A DNA stretch of 64,000 nucleotides from an uncultured Clostridia bacterium (GTDB lineage Bacteria > Bacillota > Clostridia > Oscillospirales > Acutalibacteraceae): positions 16,501 through 80,500 of the forward strand of contig CAMMRL010000003.1 in the NCBI GenBank assembly GCA_946499275.1. The letters are read 5' to 3'. Both the position numbers and the translations under genes were made by a program. The notes under the pieces were generated by a model. It saw only the letters and a program-made list of their open reading frames with translations, was not told the DNA's origin and made no database searches. Below are positions 10,001 to 19,652 of the stretch, one piece after another (position 1 is the first letter of the stretch; the number at the start of each line of letters is the position of its first letter).

Positions 10001-10651
10001 AAGGGGAAAATCCGCGCGCTCGGCAGCGTAAACGTGGACGCGATCGAGGAATACAAAGAGGTCAGCGAACGATACGAGTTCCTTTCCGCCCAGGTGAAGG
10101 ACGTGGAGGTGTCTCGCGATGAGCTGCTTAAGCTTATCGGGGAACTCACCGTGCAGATGCGGGAAATTTTCCTTGACCGGTTTAACCAGATCAATTACCA
10201 TTACGGCGTGGTCTTTGCCGAGCTGTTCGGCGGCGGGAAGGCCGACCTCAAGCTCACCGACCCGGACGACATTCTCCATTCCGGTATTGAGATGCATGTG
10301 CAGCCGCCGGGTAAAGTGATCCTGAACATGGACGTCCTGTCGGGCGGCGAAAAGGCGTTGGCCGCCATCGCCCTGTTGTTCGCCATCCTAAAGGTCAGCC
10401 CGTCCCCCTTCTGCGTGCTGGATGAAATCGAAGCCGCGCTGGACGACGTGAACGTGGACCGTTATGCGTCCTACCTGCGGAGGATGTCGGATAAAACGCA
10501 GTTCATCGTCATCACCCACCGCCGCGGCACGATGGAGGAGGCCGACGTCCTGTACGGCGTGACCATGCAGGAGCAGGGGGTTTCCAAGCTGTTAGAGCTG
10601 CGCGCCAGCGAAGTGGAGGAAAAGCTCGGGCTTTCCGCTTCTTCTATGTAA
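7070..10651 (+). CDS. smc: chromosome partition protein SMC
   Basis: 1193-residue structural-maintenance-of-chromosomes ATPase that organises and segregates the nucleoid with ScpA/ScpB. Walker A GPNGSGKSN is at residues 31-39. Long heptad-rich coiled coils occupy roughly 170-500 and 670-1010 around a hinge near 510-660. The C-terminal head carries the signature LSGGEKA and the Walker B region CVLDEIEAALDD near residue 1120. Length and order of parts are standard. The coil is rich in Ala, Glu and Arg, reflecting genome GC. ftsY follows after a 290-bp gap, the usual partner in Firmicutes. Confidence 0.97.
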   Translation: MILKSLELQGFKSFPDKTVLTFGQGMTAVVGPNGSGKSNISDAIRWVLGEQSTKSLRGSKMEDVIFNGTASRRGVGFAEVSLVIDNTARRLDYDNDEVKVTRRYYRSGESEYLLGGATVRLKDVQMLFMDTGLGRDGYSIIGQGRIGDIVASKSEERREIFEEAAGIAKYRYRKNEAERRLNAAEDNLLRLRDILQELEERVGPLAQQAEKAKKFLEYAGEKKELEIGLWLHTLEASRESLRGLNSKLELARTQYDGAGDAIDEQEAEIERIAQAAQQIAVEIEEVRRGAQALEEEAARCDGDAAVLRNDIYHNTDNIARLQEEIEQSRAGGQEFDREIARLLDEAEEKKTGIAAAETERLALSERLEGLSRSSDEVSGQMEILSKQASDIALKIADIRVKGVTSESSLQEITLRLSQLTAGIALRTSQNETAKREAAECAEALHACEEKVESLQNAVKGYELRYQSRAARLETAKQEMDRLGLDAEEKRRRARLLTDLERNMEGFTNSVKTIMRQAERGALRGVRGPVTRLIETAADTALAVETALGAATQNIVVETEDNAKRAIQYLKENNGGRATFLPLSSVKGNLLSEPGLPAEPGFVGIAAELVKYAPEYEGVVRSLLGRTAVAEDMDYAVAIARKYHYRFRVVTLDGQVVNAGGSMTGGSSVKNAGLLSRRAEIEKIETQAAALVAKAEQARETWKAAGQEASAAEAALSGTRGELATAQEDRIRFEAELRRLSEQAEAGEQAMKEAAAEIEELGKRAEECRRIAAEAEEEAARAGEEKAAVERQLATLTGGRQELAEQREALSAQVTENKLRVLTLHKEIEASHAAVETLRARQADAAGREETLRARIAELEQDNTEIENRIAALAEQAAERRARAAQTAGQVETLIARRAEGEQKQTELRRLAREKADEREQAGREVVRLEEKVAAIEKESDDVIRRLYEEYELTRMEAEAAAKPIEDAGKANRRLSELKGKIRALGSVNVDAIEEYKEVSERYEFLSAQVKDVEVSRDELLKLIGELTVQMREIFLDRFNQINYHYGVVFAELFGGGKADLKLTDPDDILHSGIEMHVQPPGKVILNMDVLSGGEKALAAIALLFAILKVSPSPFCVLDEIEAALDDVNVDRYASYLRRMSDKTQFIVITHRRGTMEEADVLYGVTMQEQGVSKLLELRASEVEEKLGLSASSM

Positions 10652-10726
10652 AAGGCGGGGGGATTCCGGCGATTTTTCCTAAGTAGAGACGGCAACCGGA
10701 TTTTTCTTTTCGAATCCGCGGGAATG

Positions 10727-10735
10727 TGGTATACT
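10727..10735 (+). promoter_or_regulatory. extended -10 promoter candidate upstream of ftsY
   Basis: TGGTATACT is an extended -10 element (TG-N-TATACT) without a good -35 box. It lies about 205 bp before ftsY, inside the smc-ftsY gap, and would give ftsY its own transcript with a long leader. The leader shows no riboswitch I recognise. Confidence 0.45.
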
Positions 10736-10941
10736 AACGCTGTTACGGCTTGAAATGGGAAGAACGCCTTCTTTTGTAAAGGCAAAAAACTATACACGCT
10801 TTCAGCGGCGCTTATCGGTTCTATTTGCTGGAAAACGGAAGGAAACGAGATGGCGGTTTCGCTGTAAAGTAATATAGCTATACAAAGCGATGAACCATCG
10901 CATGATAGGCCGATAGGCGACGAGGGGGTACAACAGGCAGC

Positions 10942-11850
10942 ATGGGCTTTTTTGACAAAATCAGCGCGGGGCTGAAAAAAACCCGCGACTCCATTGTGGG
11001 TTCGGTTACAAGCATGCTCCGTTCCTTCACGAAGATCGACGAGGAGCTGTTTGAAGAGCTGGAGGAAATCCTCATCATGGGGGATGCCGGGGCAAACACG
11101 GCGTCCCATATCTGCGAGGAACTGCGCAAAAAGGTGAAAGAGCGCGGCGTGACCGACCCGAACGAGGTGCGGGGGCTGCTCAAGGAAACCGTGGCCGAAA
11201 TGCTCCGCGGCGGGCAGGAAATGCAGCTGACTACCAAGCCGTCGGTCATCCTGGTGATCGGGGTGAACGGGGTGGGGAAAACCACCACCATCGGCAAGCT
11301 CGCTGCCCGCTACAAGGCGGAGGGGAAAAAGGTGATCCTCGCCGCGGCGGACACCTTCCGTGCGGCGGCGATCGAGCAGCTCGACATCTGGGCGGACCGC
11401 GCGGGCGTGGACATCGTCAAGCACGCGCAGGACGCCGATCCGGCGGCGGTGGTGTTCGATGCCGCCGCGGCTGCCAAGGCGCGGGGCGCGGACATCCTGA
11501 TCTGCGATACCGCCGGCCGGCTGCACAATAAGAAGAACCTGATGGATGAGCTGTCCAAAATTGGCCGGGTGATTGATCGGGAGCTGCCCGGCGCGGACAA
11601 AGAAGTCCTGCTGGTGCTGGACGCGACCACCGGGCAGAACGCGGTGAATCAGGCGCGGGAATTCAAAAACGCGGCCGGGATCACCGGCATTGTGCTGACC
11701 AAGCTGGACGGCACCGCCCGCGGCGGGGTGATCCTCGCCATTCGGGAGGATCTAGACGTGCCGGTTAAGTTTGTCGGCGTAGGGGAGGGTATCGACGACC
11801 TGCTGCCCTTCGATCCGGAGGAATTTACCGAGGGCCTGTTCAGCGAATAA
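10942..11850 (+). CDS. ftsY: signal recognition particle receptor FtsY
   Basis: SRP-type GTPase that docks ribosome-nascent-chain/Ffh complexes at the membrane. The NG domain fills nearly the whole 302-residue protein: N-domain helices at 1-95, the P-loop GVNGVGKTT near 107-115, the DTFRAAA and DTAGRLHN motifs, the TKLDG guanine-specificity motif near 250 and the [13 protein letters not shown] closing segment. The acidic A domain is absent, as in many Gram-positives. A GAGGGGG ribosome binding site precedes the ATG. First gene of a run leading to rdgB. Confidence 0.95.
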   Translation: MGFFDKISAGLKKTRDSIVGSVTSMLRSFTKIDEELFEELEEILIMGDAGANTASHICEELRKKVKERGVTDPNEVRGLLKETVAEMLRGGQEMQLTTKPSVILVIGVNGVGKTTTIGKLAARYKAEGKKVILAAADTFRAAAIEQLDIWADRAGVDIVKHAQDADPAAVVFDAAAAAKARGADILICDTAGRLHNKKNLMDELSKIGRVIDRELPGADKEVLLVLDATTGQNAVNQAREFKNAAGITGIVLTKLDGTARGGVILAIREDLDVPVKFVGVGEGIDDLLPFDPEEFTEGLFSE

Positions 11851-11944
11851 ACGCATTGGCCGCCTGCCGGACACGCTGTCCCGCTGAGCCGGCGCAGCCG
11901 ATACGATTCACGCAATCGCACACAATCGCAAAGGAGGAATCCCC

Positions 11945-12553
11945 ATGCGGATGATTATCGCGACCCACAATTACAAAAAGCTCGCGGAGCTTTCCCGCAT
12001 TCTCAAGCCGCTCGGCGTCGACGCGGTGACCGACGCGGAAGCTGGCCTGAAGCTGGACGAGGTGGAGGAAACGGGAAGCACGTTTGAAGAAAACGCGTTT
12101 TTGAAAGCGGACGCGGCCTGCCGGCAGTCGGGGCTTCCCGCCGTGGCGGACGATTCCGGGCTGATGGTGGATGCGCTGGACGGCGCGCCGGGGGTATACT
12201 CCGCCCGTTATGCCGGGGAGGGCGCGTCGGACGCTGCCCGGAACCAGAAGCTGCTGAAAGAGTTGGACGGCGTGCCGGAGGAAGGGCGCGGGGCAAAATT
12301 CGTCTCCGCCATCTGCTGCGTGTTCCCCAACGGGGATAGGGTGGAGGCGCGGGGCGAATGCCCGGGCCGGATCGGTTTTGTCCCGGTGGGGGAAAACGGC
12401 TTCGGCTACGATCCGCTGTTCGTGGTGGACGGCGGCATGTCCTACGCGGAACTGTCCGACGAGGAAAAGGATGCGATCAGCCACCGTGGGAATGCCCTAC
12501 GGGAGTTTTCCGTAAAATTGGAAAAGTATTTGCATTCGCCCTCGGATAAATGA
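11945..12553 (+). CDS. rdgB: XTP/dITP diphosphatase (RdgB/HAM1 family)
   Basis: Hydrolyses non-canonical purine triphosphates (dITP, XTP) to monophosphates, keeping them out of DNA and RNA. The N-terminus [12 protein letters not shown] and the [21 protein letters not shown] region (split family motif with the metal-binding acids) are diagnostic, as are GFGYDPLF and the closing SHRGNALR. 202 residues, normal. AAAGGAGG lies eight bases before the ATG. Lies between ftsY and yhbY. Confidence 0.95.
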   Translation: MRMIIATHNYKKLAELSRILKPLGVDAVTDAEAGLKLDEVEETGSTFEENAFLKADAACRQSGLPAVADDSGLMVDALDGAPGVYSARYAGEGASDAARNQKLLKELDGVPEEGRGAKFVSAICCVFPNGDRVEARGECPGRIGFVPVGENGFGYDPLFVVDGGMSYAELSDEEKDAISHRGNALREFSVKLEKYLHSPSDK

Positions 12554-12597
12554 AACGCCGTGAAGGCGGATAAACTAACAGAGTAAGGATGATCTAT

Positions 12598-12906
12598 TTG
12601 TTAACCAGTAAACAGCGCGCGTTTCTGCGCTCCATGGCCAATCCCCTGGACCCGATTCTCCATGTAGGCAAGGGCGAGCTGTCCGACGCGCTTTTCAAGC
12701 AGGCGGATGACGCCCTGACGGCCCGGGAACTGATCAAGGGCAAGGCGCTGGAAGCCAGCCCCTTGACTTCTCGGGAGGCAGCGGAACAGATCGCAGCGGC
12801 GGTACGGGCCGAGGTGGTGCAGGTGATTGGCCGCACCTTTGTGCTCTACCGCCGGAATGACAAGGAACCGAAGATTACGCTCCCACGGGATGCACGGCGG
12901 GGGTAA
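12598..12906 (+). CDS. yhbY: YhbY family RNA-binding protein (CRM domain)
   Basis: Small CRM-domain protein associated with 50S subunit assembly. The sequence reads MLTSKQRAFLRSMANPLDP and then VGKGELSD, the classic YhbY start, with the GRTFVLYR strand near the C-terminus. The TTG at 12598 is chosen over the ATG at 12589. The AAGGAT ribosome binding site at 12585-12590 overlaps that ATG but sits seven bases before the TTG, and the TTG gives the family's usual N-terminus. 102 residues. Confidence 0.9.
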   Translation: MLTSKQRAFLRSMANPLDPILHVGKGELSDALFKQADDALTARELIKGKALEASPLTSREAAEQIAAAVRAEVVQVIGRTFVLYRRNDKEPKITLPRDARRG

Positions 12907-12945
12907 GGCCGTGTGGTTACACGGGCGGAAAGGATGACAAGATGC

Positions 12946-14181
12946 ATGAAGGACGGCGCGGCCCCCTCCAAACGGTACGCCTTGTTCGGCGGGACGTTCG
13001 ACCCTATCCACGAAGGGCATCTGCGGCTGGCACGGGAATTCGCCAGGCGGCTCTGCCTAGACCGGGTGGTGCTGATGCCGACGTACGTGCCGCCGCACAA
13101 GATGAAGGAAAGCTTGGCCCCGGCGGAGGACCGGCTGGCGATGTGCCGTTTGGCGACAGCGGGCGACCCGCTGTTTACCGTATCCGACCTGGAAATCCGC
13201 CGGGGAGGGGCGAGCTTTACCGCCGATACCCTCGCCGCCCTGCATGAGCAGGAGCCGGAGGTGGCATGGTACCTGATCACCGGGGCGGATATGTTCCTCA
13301 CGCTCGGGACCTGGAACCGGTTCGACGAAATCGCCCGGCTGGCGGTGCTCTGCGCCGCGCCGCGGGACGGGGTGGGGATGCCGGAACTGCTGGCGTGCGC
13401 CGAAACGCTGGAAAGCCGGGGCGCCCGCTGTGCGGTGGAGGATATCCCCGTGCTGCCGGTGTCTTCCACCCAACTGAGGCAACGGCTGAGCGGAGGAGAA
13501 GCCGGGGATTCCGCTGCGGACGGGCTGCTGCCGGAGACGGTGGCGGCGTACATTGCCGCCCATAAACTCTATACCGGAAAAGGGACGATGAAGACCATGC
13601 AGACCGACGAGCAGTTTATTGAGATCATCCGGGGCAGGCTGACGGAAAAACGCTTCCATCACTCCCTGGCGGTGGCGGAACAGGCGGCCCATCTGGCTTC
13701 CCTGTACGGCGCAGATGCTAAAAAAGCCCGCACCGCCGGGATTTTGCACGATATTCTTAAGGATGAGAAACCCGCGGCATTGTTGCAAATCCTCCATGAC
13801 TTTGGTATAATACTCGACAATGTGGAGGCGGTTACCCCCAACCTCTGGCATGCGATCGCGGGGGCCGCGTTCATCGAGCGGGTACTCCATGTGGAGGATG
13901 CGGAGATCGTGACGGCCGTGCGGTACCACACCACCGGACGCGCGGGAATGTCGCCGCTGGAGAAGACGCTCTTCGTGGCGGACTTCACCTCCGCCGACCG
14001 AAAATACGACGATGTGCAGGAGATGCGCCGCCTGGCGGAAGTGGGAAGCGCCCCGGCTATGGAGTATGCGCTGAACTATACCATCCGCGACCTGGCCGGG
14101 CGCGGCCTGGCGATCCATCCCGACGCCGTGCATGCGTATAACGAGCTGGTCGCCGCCCGTTTAAAGGAAAAAACGCTGTAA
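12946..14181 (+). CDS. nadD: nicotinate-nucleotide adenylyltransferase fused to a YqeK-type HD phosphatase
   Basis: One 411-residue ORF joins two enzymes that are separate in most Firmicutes. Residues 1-205 are NadD, which adenylates nicotinate mononucleotide in NAD synthesis: nucleotidyl-transferase motif GGTFDPIHEGH at 15-25 and the SSTQLR motif near 180. Residues about 218-411 are YqeK, a symmetrical Ap4A-hydrolysing HD-domain protein: RFHHSLAVAEQAA, HD in GILHDILKD, then LWHAIAGA and RYHTTGR. A Met pair at the junction (13588, 13597) behind GGAAAAGGG could allow a separate YqeK product. Start set by GGAAAGG upstream; the in-frame ATG at 12934 overlaps that site. Confidence 0.92.
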   Translation: MKDGAAPSKRYALFGGTFDPIHEGHLRLAREFARRLCLDRVVLMPTYVPPHKMKESLAPAEDRLAMCRLATAGDPLFTVSDLEIRRGGASFTADTLAALHEQEPEVAWYLITGADMFLTLGTWNRFDEIARLAVLCAAPRDGVGMPELLACAETLESRGARCAVEDIPVLPVSSTQLRQRLSGGEAGDSAADGLLPETVAAYIAAHKLYTGKGTMKTMQTDEQFIEIIRGRLTEKRFHHSLAVAEQAAHLASLYGADAKKARTAGILHDILKDEKPAALLQILHDFGIILDNVEAVTPNLWHAIAGAAFIERVLHVEDAEIVTAVRYHTTGRAGMSPLEKTLFVADFTSADRKYDDVQEMRRLAEVGSAPAMEYALNYTIRDLAGRGLAIHPDAVHAYNELVAARLKEKTL

Positions 14182-14271
14182 AAAGCGGCGGGGACCGAGG
14201 GTTCCAGGGGAAGCGCGCTTTCCCGACGGAGAGCGCGCTTGGCCTGTGGAACAGGAAAGGATGATTGGGTT

Positions 14272-15576
14272 TTGCCGAACACAAACAGCCGAAATACAGG
14301 GCATAACCGGAATTCCGGAAGCAATCGGAACGCGGGAAACGGCCGAAAGCAGCCGGCAAAAGCGGGCGCCAAAACCGCGGCGCAGAAAAGGAAGAAGAAC
14401 GAAAAGACCAAAAAGACGGTTCTGATCGTCGTCCTGGTCACCATTATCGTGGCCTTGCTGGTTTTCCTGATCGTCGGCGTCGTGAGCGTATACAAGGCGA
14501 TTTCCACGCCGGAACAGGATCCCGGCGAGGTCAATCTGACACAGCATACGACTACTCCGGAGGCGGATCAGGATAAGGTCGCGTATTATATCCTTGGAAT
14601 CCTCGGCGCGGACGAGGAAGACAAACCCGCCGAATCCAAGCCGACCGAAGCGCTTTCCTTGCTGTGCTGGGACAAAAAGCAGGGGGCGGTGAACATCCTG
14701 CAGCTGCCGATGGACACCTATTATGGAGGCAGCACCGCCAAACGGATCAGCGATATCTGGGCCAGCCCCGCGCCGCTAAACTGGTGCGAAACCTGCGGCA
14801 AGCGGCTGTCCGACAGCGAGATCGCGGACGGCAAGCACACTGTCTGCGGCACAAAGGTAACACAGAAAAAGGGCTCGTCTTCCCAGGAGCTGCTCCGCGC
14901 GTTCAACGAACAGCTCGGCCTTCCGGTGGACGGCTATTTCCTGATTCCTCAGGAAGCGCTGGTCAAACTGGTGAACCTGCTGGGAGGCGTGGACGTAAAT
15001 CTGGAAGCCGCGATGACGGTGGGCGACGTCGACTACCCCGCCGGCGTGCAGACGCTGGACGGTGAAGCCGCGCGGTATTACGCCATGAACACCAGCGGCG
15101 GCATCAACGGCGATATCGACCGGATGCTCAAGCAGCGCAAGGTACTCCTCGGCGTTTTCCAGCGGCTGGTACGCCAGACGGAAAGCCAGCTTTCCAACGA
15201 CACCATCGGCCCGCTGATGAACGGTTCCACACCGATTCTGTCCGACCATACCCGGCAGGAAATGATCGAGATCCTGCTGGCGATGAAGGACATTTCCCCC
15301 GCGTCGATGACGGCGTATATCCTTCCCGGCGGAAGTGTCAAACAGGATGACGGCACCTATTTCGCAGCCAACCGCGCTTCGCTTTCCGCGCTGCTGAACG
15401 AAGCGTTTACCCCCTACGGTTCCAAGGTGCAGGCGGACGCGCTCGCGCTGCCCGCCGAATCGGAAGGGGAGCCGGATACGCACAAGCAGGTGCTGTCCGA
15501 AATTGCGGTCACGCAGTCGGGCGCTGTGGCGACCACCACGGCGGACGACGGTACATCGTCTACCGCCGCTGCATGA
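14272..15576 (+). CDS. LytR-CpsA-Psr (LCP) family protein, atypical
   Basis: Membrane-anchored protein of the family that ligates wall teichoic acid or polysaccharide to peptidoglycan. A basic, Asn-rich cytoplasmic N-terminus precedes one membrane segment (about residues 45-72). The LCP core includes NLLGGVDVNLE, the LDGEAARYYAMNT segment and GDIDRMLKQRKVL. Two oddities: the usual IPRDT lipid-binding motif reads LPMDT, so its Arg is Met, and an inserted loop near residue 170 carries CETC and a later VCGT. The TTG at 14272 has AGGAAAGG about eleven bases upstream. Its position between yqeK and rsfS is conserved in Firmicutes. Confidence 0.8.
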   Translation: MPNTNSRNTGHNRNSGSNRNAGNGRKQPAKAGAKTAAQKRKKNEKTKKTVLIVVLVTIIVALLVFLIVGVVSVYKAISTPEQDPGEVNLTQHTTTPEADQDKVAYYILGILGADEEDKPAESKPTEALSLLCWDKKQGAVNILQLPMDTYYGGSTAKRISDIWASPAPLNWCETCGKRLSDSEIADGKHTVCGTKVTQKKGSSSQELLRAFNEQLGLPVDGYFLIPQEALVKLVNLLGGVDVNLEAAMTVGDVDYPAGVQTLDGEAARYYAMNTSGGINGDIDRMLKQRKVLLGVFQRLVRQTESQLSNDTIGPLMNGSTPILSDHTRQEMIEILLAMKDISPASMTAYILPGGSVKQDDGTYFAANRASLSALLNEAFTPYGSKVQADALALPAESEGEPDTHKQVLSEIAVTQSGAVATTTADDGTSSTAAA

Positions 15577-15644
15577 CGGCTTTATTAGAGTAATATACCC
15601 CTACAAGGCCGGTTGCCCGGCTCGAAAGGATGGATAAATAAACG

Positions 15645-16004
15645 ATGGAGTCCAAAGAATTGGTCCGTCAGATCGCTTCGTCCCTCGATAAGCACAAGGC
15701 GGAGGACATCAAGATTATCGGCGTGCGGGACCTGACCGTGATCGCGGATTATTTCGTCATTGCGGCCGGCACCAGCTCCACCCAGGTGAAGGCGCTGGCG
15801 GATTATGTGGAATACGAGCTGGGTGAACAAGGCGTAAAGCCCGAGCGGGTGGAGGGCTACAACTCCTCAAGCTGGATTTTGATCGATTACGGCAGCGTAA
15901 TCGTCCATGTGTTTTACGAGGAAACCCGTGCGTTCTACGACCTGGAACGGCTGTGGAAGGACGGCGAGCAGTTGCCGCTGTCCGATTTCGTCCCGCAGCC
16001 CTGA
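15645..16004 (+). CDS. rsfS: ribosomal silencing factor RsfS
   Basis: 119-residue protein that binds L14 and blocks subunit joining in starvation. Recognised by the [18 protein letters not shown] start, the [20 protein letters not shown] core (split motif) and the C-terminal [20 protein letters not shown]. Ribosome binding site GAAAGGATGG upstream. Sits between the LCP gene and leuS, the standard arrangement. Confidence 0.95.
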   Translation: MESKELVRQIASSLDKHKAEDIKIIGVRDLTVIADYFVIAAGTSSTQVKALADYVEYELGEQGVKPERVEGYNSSSWILIDYGSVIVHVFYEETRAFYDLERLWKDGEQLPLSDFVPQP

Positions 16005-16122
16005 GACAGCGCCGGCGTCAAGCCAAAGCCGGGAAGCCCCGGGAGTATATTCCGGGATAAACGTGTTTGCAATATTCGCTGGGGAAAACGGACTTCCCGG
16101 CGTTTGGAAAGGCATGATACAA

Positions 16123-18537
16123 ATGAACAAATACGATCCTTCCGCCATTGAAAAGAAGTGGCAGGCGATTTGGGAGGAAAACAACACCTTCGCCGCGTCG
16201 AACGATACCGATAAGCCCAAATTCTACGCGTTGGTCGAGTTCCCGTACCCTTCGGGACAGGGGCTTCACGTCGGGCATCCCCGTTCCTATACGGCGTTGG
16301 ATGTGGTGGCCCGCAAACGCCGTTTGCAGGGGTACAACGTCCTGTACCCGATGGGCTGGGACGCTTTCGGCCTGCCGACCGAGAACTTCGCCATTAAGAA
16401 CCATATCCATCCCGAAATCGTGACCAAAAACAACATCGCGCGTTTCAAGGCGCAGCTCCAGTCGCTCGGCCTTTCCTTTGACTGGACGCGGGAGGTCAAC
16501 ACCACCGACCCGTCGTACTATAAATGGACCCAGTGGATTTTCCTCAAGCTGTTTGAGTGTGGGCTGGCGTATAAAAAGGAGATGGCGGTCAACTGGTGTA
16601 CCTCCTGCAAGTGCGTGCTAGCCAACGAAGAGGTGGTCGGCGGCGTCTGCGAGCGCTGCGGCGGCGAGGTCATCCACAAGGTGAAGTCCCAGTGGATGCT
16701 GAAGATTACCGAGTACGCCCAGCGGCTGATCGACGACCTCGATCTGGTGGATTATCCGGAACGGGTGCGCGCCCAGCAGATCCACTGGATCGGGCGTTCC
16801 ACCGGCGCGCAGGTCCGTTTTGCCACCACGGCGGGGGAGGACGTGGAGATTTACACTACCCGCCCCGACACCCTTTTCGGCGCGACGTATATGGTTATGT
16901 CGCCGGAACACCCGCTGGTTGAAACCTGGGCCGGCCGCCTGAGCAATCTGGACGCGGTGCGGGCTTATCAGGAAGCGGCGGCCCGCAAATCCGATTTTGA
17001 GCGCACCGAGATTGCCAAGGACAAGACCGGCGTAATGCTCGAAGGCGTGCGTGCGATCAACCCGGTAAACGGGAAAGAAATCCCGATTTTCCTTTCCGAT
17101 TATGTGCTGGTTTCCTACGGTACCGGCGCGATTATGGCGGTGCCCGGCCACGATACCCGCGACTGGGAGTTCGCCAAAAAATTCGGCCTTCCGATTGTCG
17201 AAGTCGTCAAGGGCGGGGACGTGGAAAAGGAAGCGTTCACCGACTGCGCGACCGGCGTGATGGTCAATTCCGGCTTCCTGGATGGGTTGAGCGTGGACGA
17301 AGCCAAGAAAAAGATCGTAGAATGGCTCGCTAAGCAGGGGATCGGGGAAACCAAGGTTAATTACAAGCTGCGCGACTGGGTGTTCGCCCGCCAGCGCTAT
17401 TGGGGCGAGCCGATCCCGATCGTCCACTGCGACAAGTGCGGCTTTGTGCCGGTTCCGGAAAGCGAATTGCCCATCACCCTGCCCAAAGTGGACAGTTATG
17501 AGCCGCTGGAAAGCGGCGAATCCCCCTTGGCGGCGGCGACTGACTGGGTGAACACCACCTGCCCGCATTGCGGCGGCCCGGCTAAACGGGAAACCGACAC
17601 CATGCCCCAGTGGGCGGGCTCGTCGTGGTACTTTCTGCGGTACTGCGATCCGCACAACGACAAGGCTCCCGCTTCCAAGGAAGCGCTGGAATACTGGCTG
17701 CCGGTGGACTGGTACAACGGTGGGATGGAACATACCACCCTGCACCTGCTGTACAGCCGGTTCTGGCATAAATTCCTATACGATATCGGCGTGGTCCCCA
17801 CGCCCGAACCCTATGCCAAGCGGACCAGCCACGGCATGATCCTTGGCGAAAATGGGGAAAAGATGTCCAAATCCCGCGGCAACGTAGTAAACCCGGATGA
17901 GATCGTGAAGGAATACGGCGCGGACACCTTGCGGGTTTACGAAATGTTCATCGGGGATTTTGAAAAAGCGGCTCCCTGGTCCAGCTCGAGCATCCGCGGC
18001 TCCCGCCGCTTCCTGGAGCGGGTGTGGGCGCTGCAAGATGCGGTCGTGCCGGGAGACGGGATCCGTACGGGATTGGAAATCCCCTTTAATAAGACCATCC
18101 GCAAGGTGGGCGAGGACATCGAGACCCTCAAGTACAACACCGCCATCGCGGCGATGATGGCTTTGCTCAACGACCTGTCTGCGGCGGGCGGCGTGACAAG
18201 GGAGGAATACCGCATCTTATTGATCCTGCTCAATCCCTTTGCACCGCATATGACCGAGGAACTGTGGGAGATTATGGGGTATCCGGGCCAGATCGCCCAG
18301 GCCCAGTGGCCCTCCTTCGACCCGGATAAGTGCCGGGAGGATACGGTGGAGATCGCCGTGCAGATCAACGGCAAGCTCCGCGCGCGGGTGACCATCCCGG
18401 CCGACGCGGATGCCGCTGCCGCGATTGCCGCCGCGAAAGCGGACGAAAAGGTCGCGCAGGCGATGGAAGGCATGGCCGTCGTAAAAGAACTGTATGTTCC
18501 GGGGAAATTGGTCAATATCGTGGTGAAAACGGCTTAA
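16123..18537 (+). CDS. leuS: leucyl-tRNA synthetase
   Basis: Class I synthetase charging tRNA-Leu, 804 residues, standard length. The HIGH-type motif HVGH is at residues 49-52 within [15 protein letters not shown]. The zinc-ribbon insertion ([12 protein letters not shown]...CERCGG) follows, then the CP1 editing domain with [13 protein letters not shown] and [12 protein letters not shown], and [10 protein letters not shown] near 580. The ATG at 16123 is preferred to the one at 16114 because GGAAAGG ends only one base before the latter. No T-box leader is visible in the 118-bp gap after rsfS. A tRNA-Leu gene lies at 48059. Confidence 0.97.
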   Translation: MNKYDPSAIEKKWQAIWEENNTFAASNDTDKPKFYALVEFPYPSGQGLHVGHPRSYTALDVVARKRRLQGYNVLYPMGWDAFGLPTENFAIKNHIHPEIVTKNNIARFKAQLQSLGLSFDWTREVNTTDPSYYKWTQWIFLKLFECGLAYKKEMAVNWCTSCKCVLANEEVVGGVCERCGGEVIHKVKSQWMLKITEYAQRLIDDLDLVDYPERVRAQQIHWIGRSTGAQVRFATTAGEDVEIYTTRPDTLFGATYMVMSPEHPLVETWAGRLSNLDAVRAYQEAAARKSDFERTEIAKDKTGVMLEGVRAINPVNGKEIPIFLSDYVLVSYGTGAIMAVPGHDTRDWEFAKKFGLPIVEVVKGGDVEKEAFTDCATGVMVNSGFLDGLSVDEAKKKIVEWLAKQGIGETKVNYKLRDWVFARQRYWGEPIPIVHCDKCGFVPVPESELPITLPKVDSYEPLESGESPLAAATDWVNTTCPHCGGPAKRETDTMPQWAGSSWYFLRYCDPHNDKAPASKEALEYWLPVDWYNGGMEHTTLHLLYSRFWHKFLYDIGVVPTPEPYAKRTSHGMILGENGEKMSKSRGNVVNPDEIVKEYGADTLRVYEMFIGDFEKAAPWSSSSIRGSRRFLERVWALQDAVVPGDGIRTGLEIPFNKTIRKVGEDIETLKYNTAIAAMMALLNDLSAAGGVTREEYRILLILLNPFAPHMTEELWEIMGYPGQIAQAQWPSFDPDKCREDTVEIAVQINGKLRARVTIPADADAAAAIAAAKADEKVAQAMEGMAVVKELYVPGKLVNIVVKTA

Positions 18538-18599
18538 GTTGTCGGCAGGGATTGGAAATTTTGTGGAAAAATTTCCGGCGGTCGAATTGCCTAAAACGC

Positions 18600-18628
18600 T
18601 TGACGAATTGACTCGGTTGTTGTATAAT
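18600..18628 (+). promoter_or_regulatory. sigma-A promoter of rpsU
   Basis: TTGACG, 17-base spacer, TATAAT. It lies about 70 bp before rpsU, so S21 is transcribed independently of leuS. Near-consensus on both boxes, in keeping with a ribosomal protein gene. Confidence 0.85.
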
Positions 18629-18696
18629 GCTTCTTGCATACCAAGATCCTATGAAGGTTTACCCCTGCTTTGGATGGCGGAGGGAGGGAATATAGA

Positions 18697-18873
18697 ATGT
18701 CAGAAGTTCATGTGAAGGAGAACGAAAGCCTGGACAGCGCTCTGCGCCGCTGGAAGAAGTCCTGCGCCCGTTCGGGTGTTCTCGCCGAAGTGCGCAAGAG
18801 AGAGCATTATGAGAAGCCCTCTGTAAAGCGCAAGAAGAAGTCGGAAGCCGCTCGCAAAAGAAAGTACAAGTAA
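18697..18873 (+). CDS. rpsU: 30S ribosomal protein S21
   Basis: 58 residues, rich in Lys and Arg; component of the small-subunit platform that helps early mRNA engagement. The sequence begins [19 protein letters not shown] and ends in a [15 protein letters not shown] tail, typical of Firmicutes S21. GGAGGGA ribosome binding site nine bases upstream. Monocistronic: own strong promoter at 18600 and a terminator 22 bp after the stop. Confidence 0.97.
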   Translation: MSEVHVKENESLDSALRRWKKSCARSGVLAEVRKREHYEKPSVKRKKKSEAARKRKYK

Positions 18874-18894
18874 GCGGCAACGAAACAAGAATGC

Positions 18895-18923
18895 AAAAAG
18901 CGGGCAGAAATGCCCGCTTTTTC
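18895..18923 (+). terminator. rho-independent terminator of rpsU
   Basis: AAAAAGCGGGCA, loop GAAA, TGCCCGCTTTTT. Perfect stem with a flanking T run on the plus strand. Confidence 0.9.
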
Positions 18924-19057
18924 CTTACCTGTCCCGTCTACCCATTTTCTTCCGCGGACATTTTGCCTGTTGTGGAGTTTTTTCCCTGCTTTTTGTGGGC
19001 AATATAGAGGGAGGAAACCATGGATCCCCCCTTTCACCGGAATAAAGGAGAAGCCAT

Positions 19058-19591
19058 ATGCCGCTGTTTACCCCAGATTTGCTGAAAAACCGCATTACGG
19101 ACATCACGTTGGACGATCTGCGCGCCCTCGGCGTGCGCGGCTTGTTGCTGGATGTGGACAATACCTTGACCACCCACGGGAGCCAGAAGCTGGATCCGGC
19201 GGTCCAGTACTGGCTGGAGGAGATGGCCGCGCAGGGGATCGCCCTGACGGTGGTGAGCAACGGCCTGCCCAAGCGGGTGGAGCCGTTTGCCCAAAAAATC
19301 GGCTTGCGGTACATCGCCTTCGCCTGCAAGCCCTGTCCGCTCGGTTTCTGGAGAGGGGTGCATCGCCTGGGCCTGAAACGGCGGGAGTGCGCGGCGGTGG
19401 GGGATCAGATTTTCACCGATATCCTCGGTTCCCGCCTGGCGGGAGTACGATCGATCCAGCTGATGCCGATCAAACTCGAGCAGCAGCCGACCCTGCGTTT
19501 CAAACGGATGCTGGAACGGAAAATCCTGCGCCGGTACCGCCGAAAGCGTGGGATGCCTGAGCCGGAAGAAAGGGCAAAGCCAATTCATTGA
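19058..19591 (+). CDS. YqeG family HAD-type phosphatase
   Basis: 177-residue HAD superfamily IIIA protein. Motif I is LLDVDNTLTTH (nucleophile Asp32, general acid Asp34), motif II is VVSNG (residues 68-72), and motif III/IV runs from KPCP to AVGDQIFTDI. Family members in Bacillus act with the GTPase YqeH near ribosome biogenesis genes, but no such neighbour is seen here. The C-terminus is very basic (KRMLERKILRRYRRKR), which may bind nucleic acid. Start supported by AAAGGAG. The physiological substrate is unknown. Confidence 0.88.
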   Translation: MPLFTPDLLKNRITDITLDDLRALGVRGLLLDVDNTLTTHGSQKLDPAVQYWLEEMAAQGIALTVVSNGLPKRVEPFAQKIGLRYIAFACKPCPLGFWRGVHRLGLKRRECAAVGDQIFTDILGSRLAGVRSIQLMPIKLEQQPTLRFKRMLERKILRRYRRKRGMPEPEERAKPIH

Positions 19592-19652
19592 TGGTTCGGC
19601 TTTCGGCCGTGGCAGGCGGAGCAAAAACGCAAGAGGAAGGGAAAGACATCCG

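Noticed and set aside
16005..16122. T-box riboswitch before leuS
   Set aside because: The 118-bp gap lacks the T-box consensus and any terminator/antiterminator pair.
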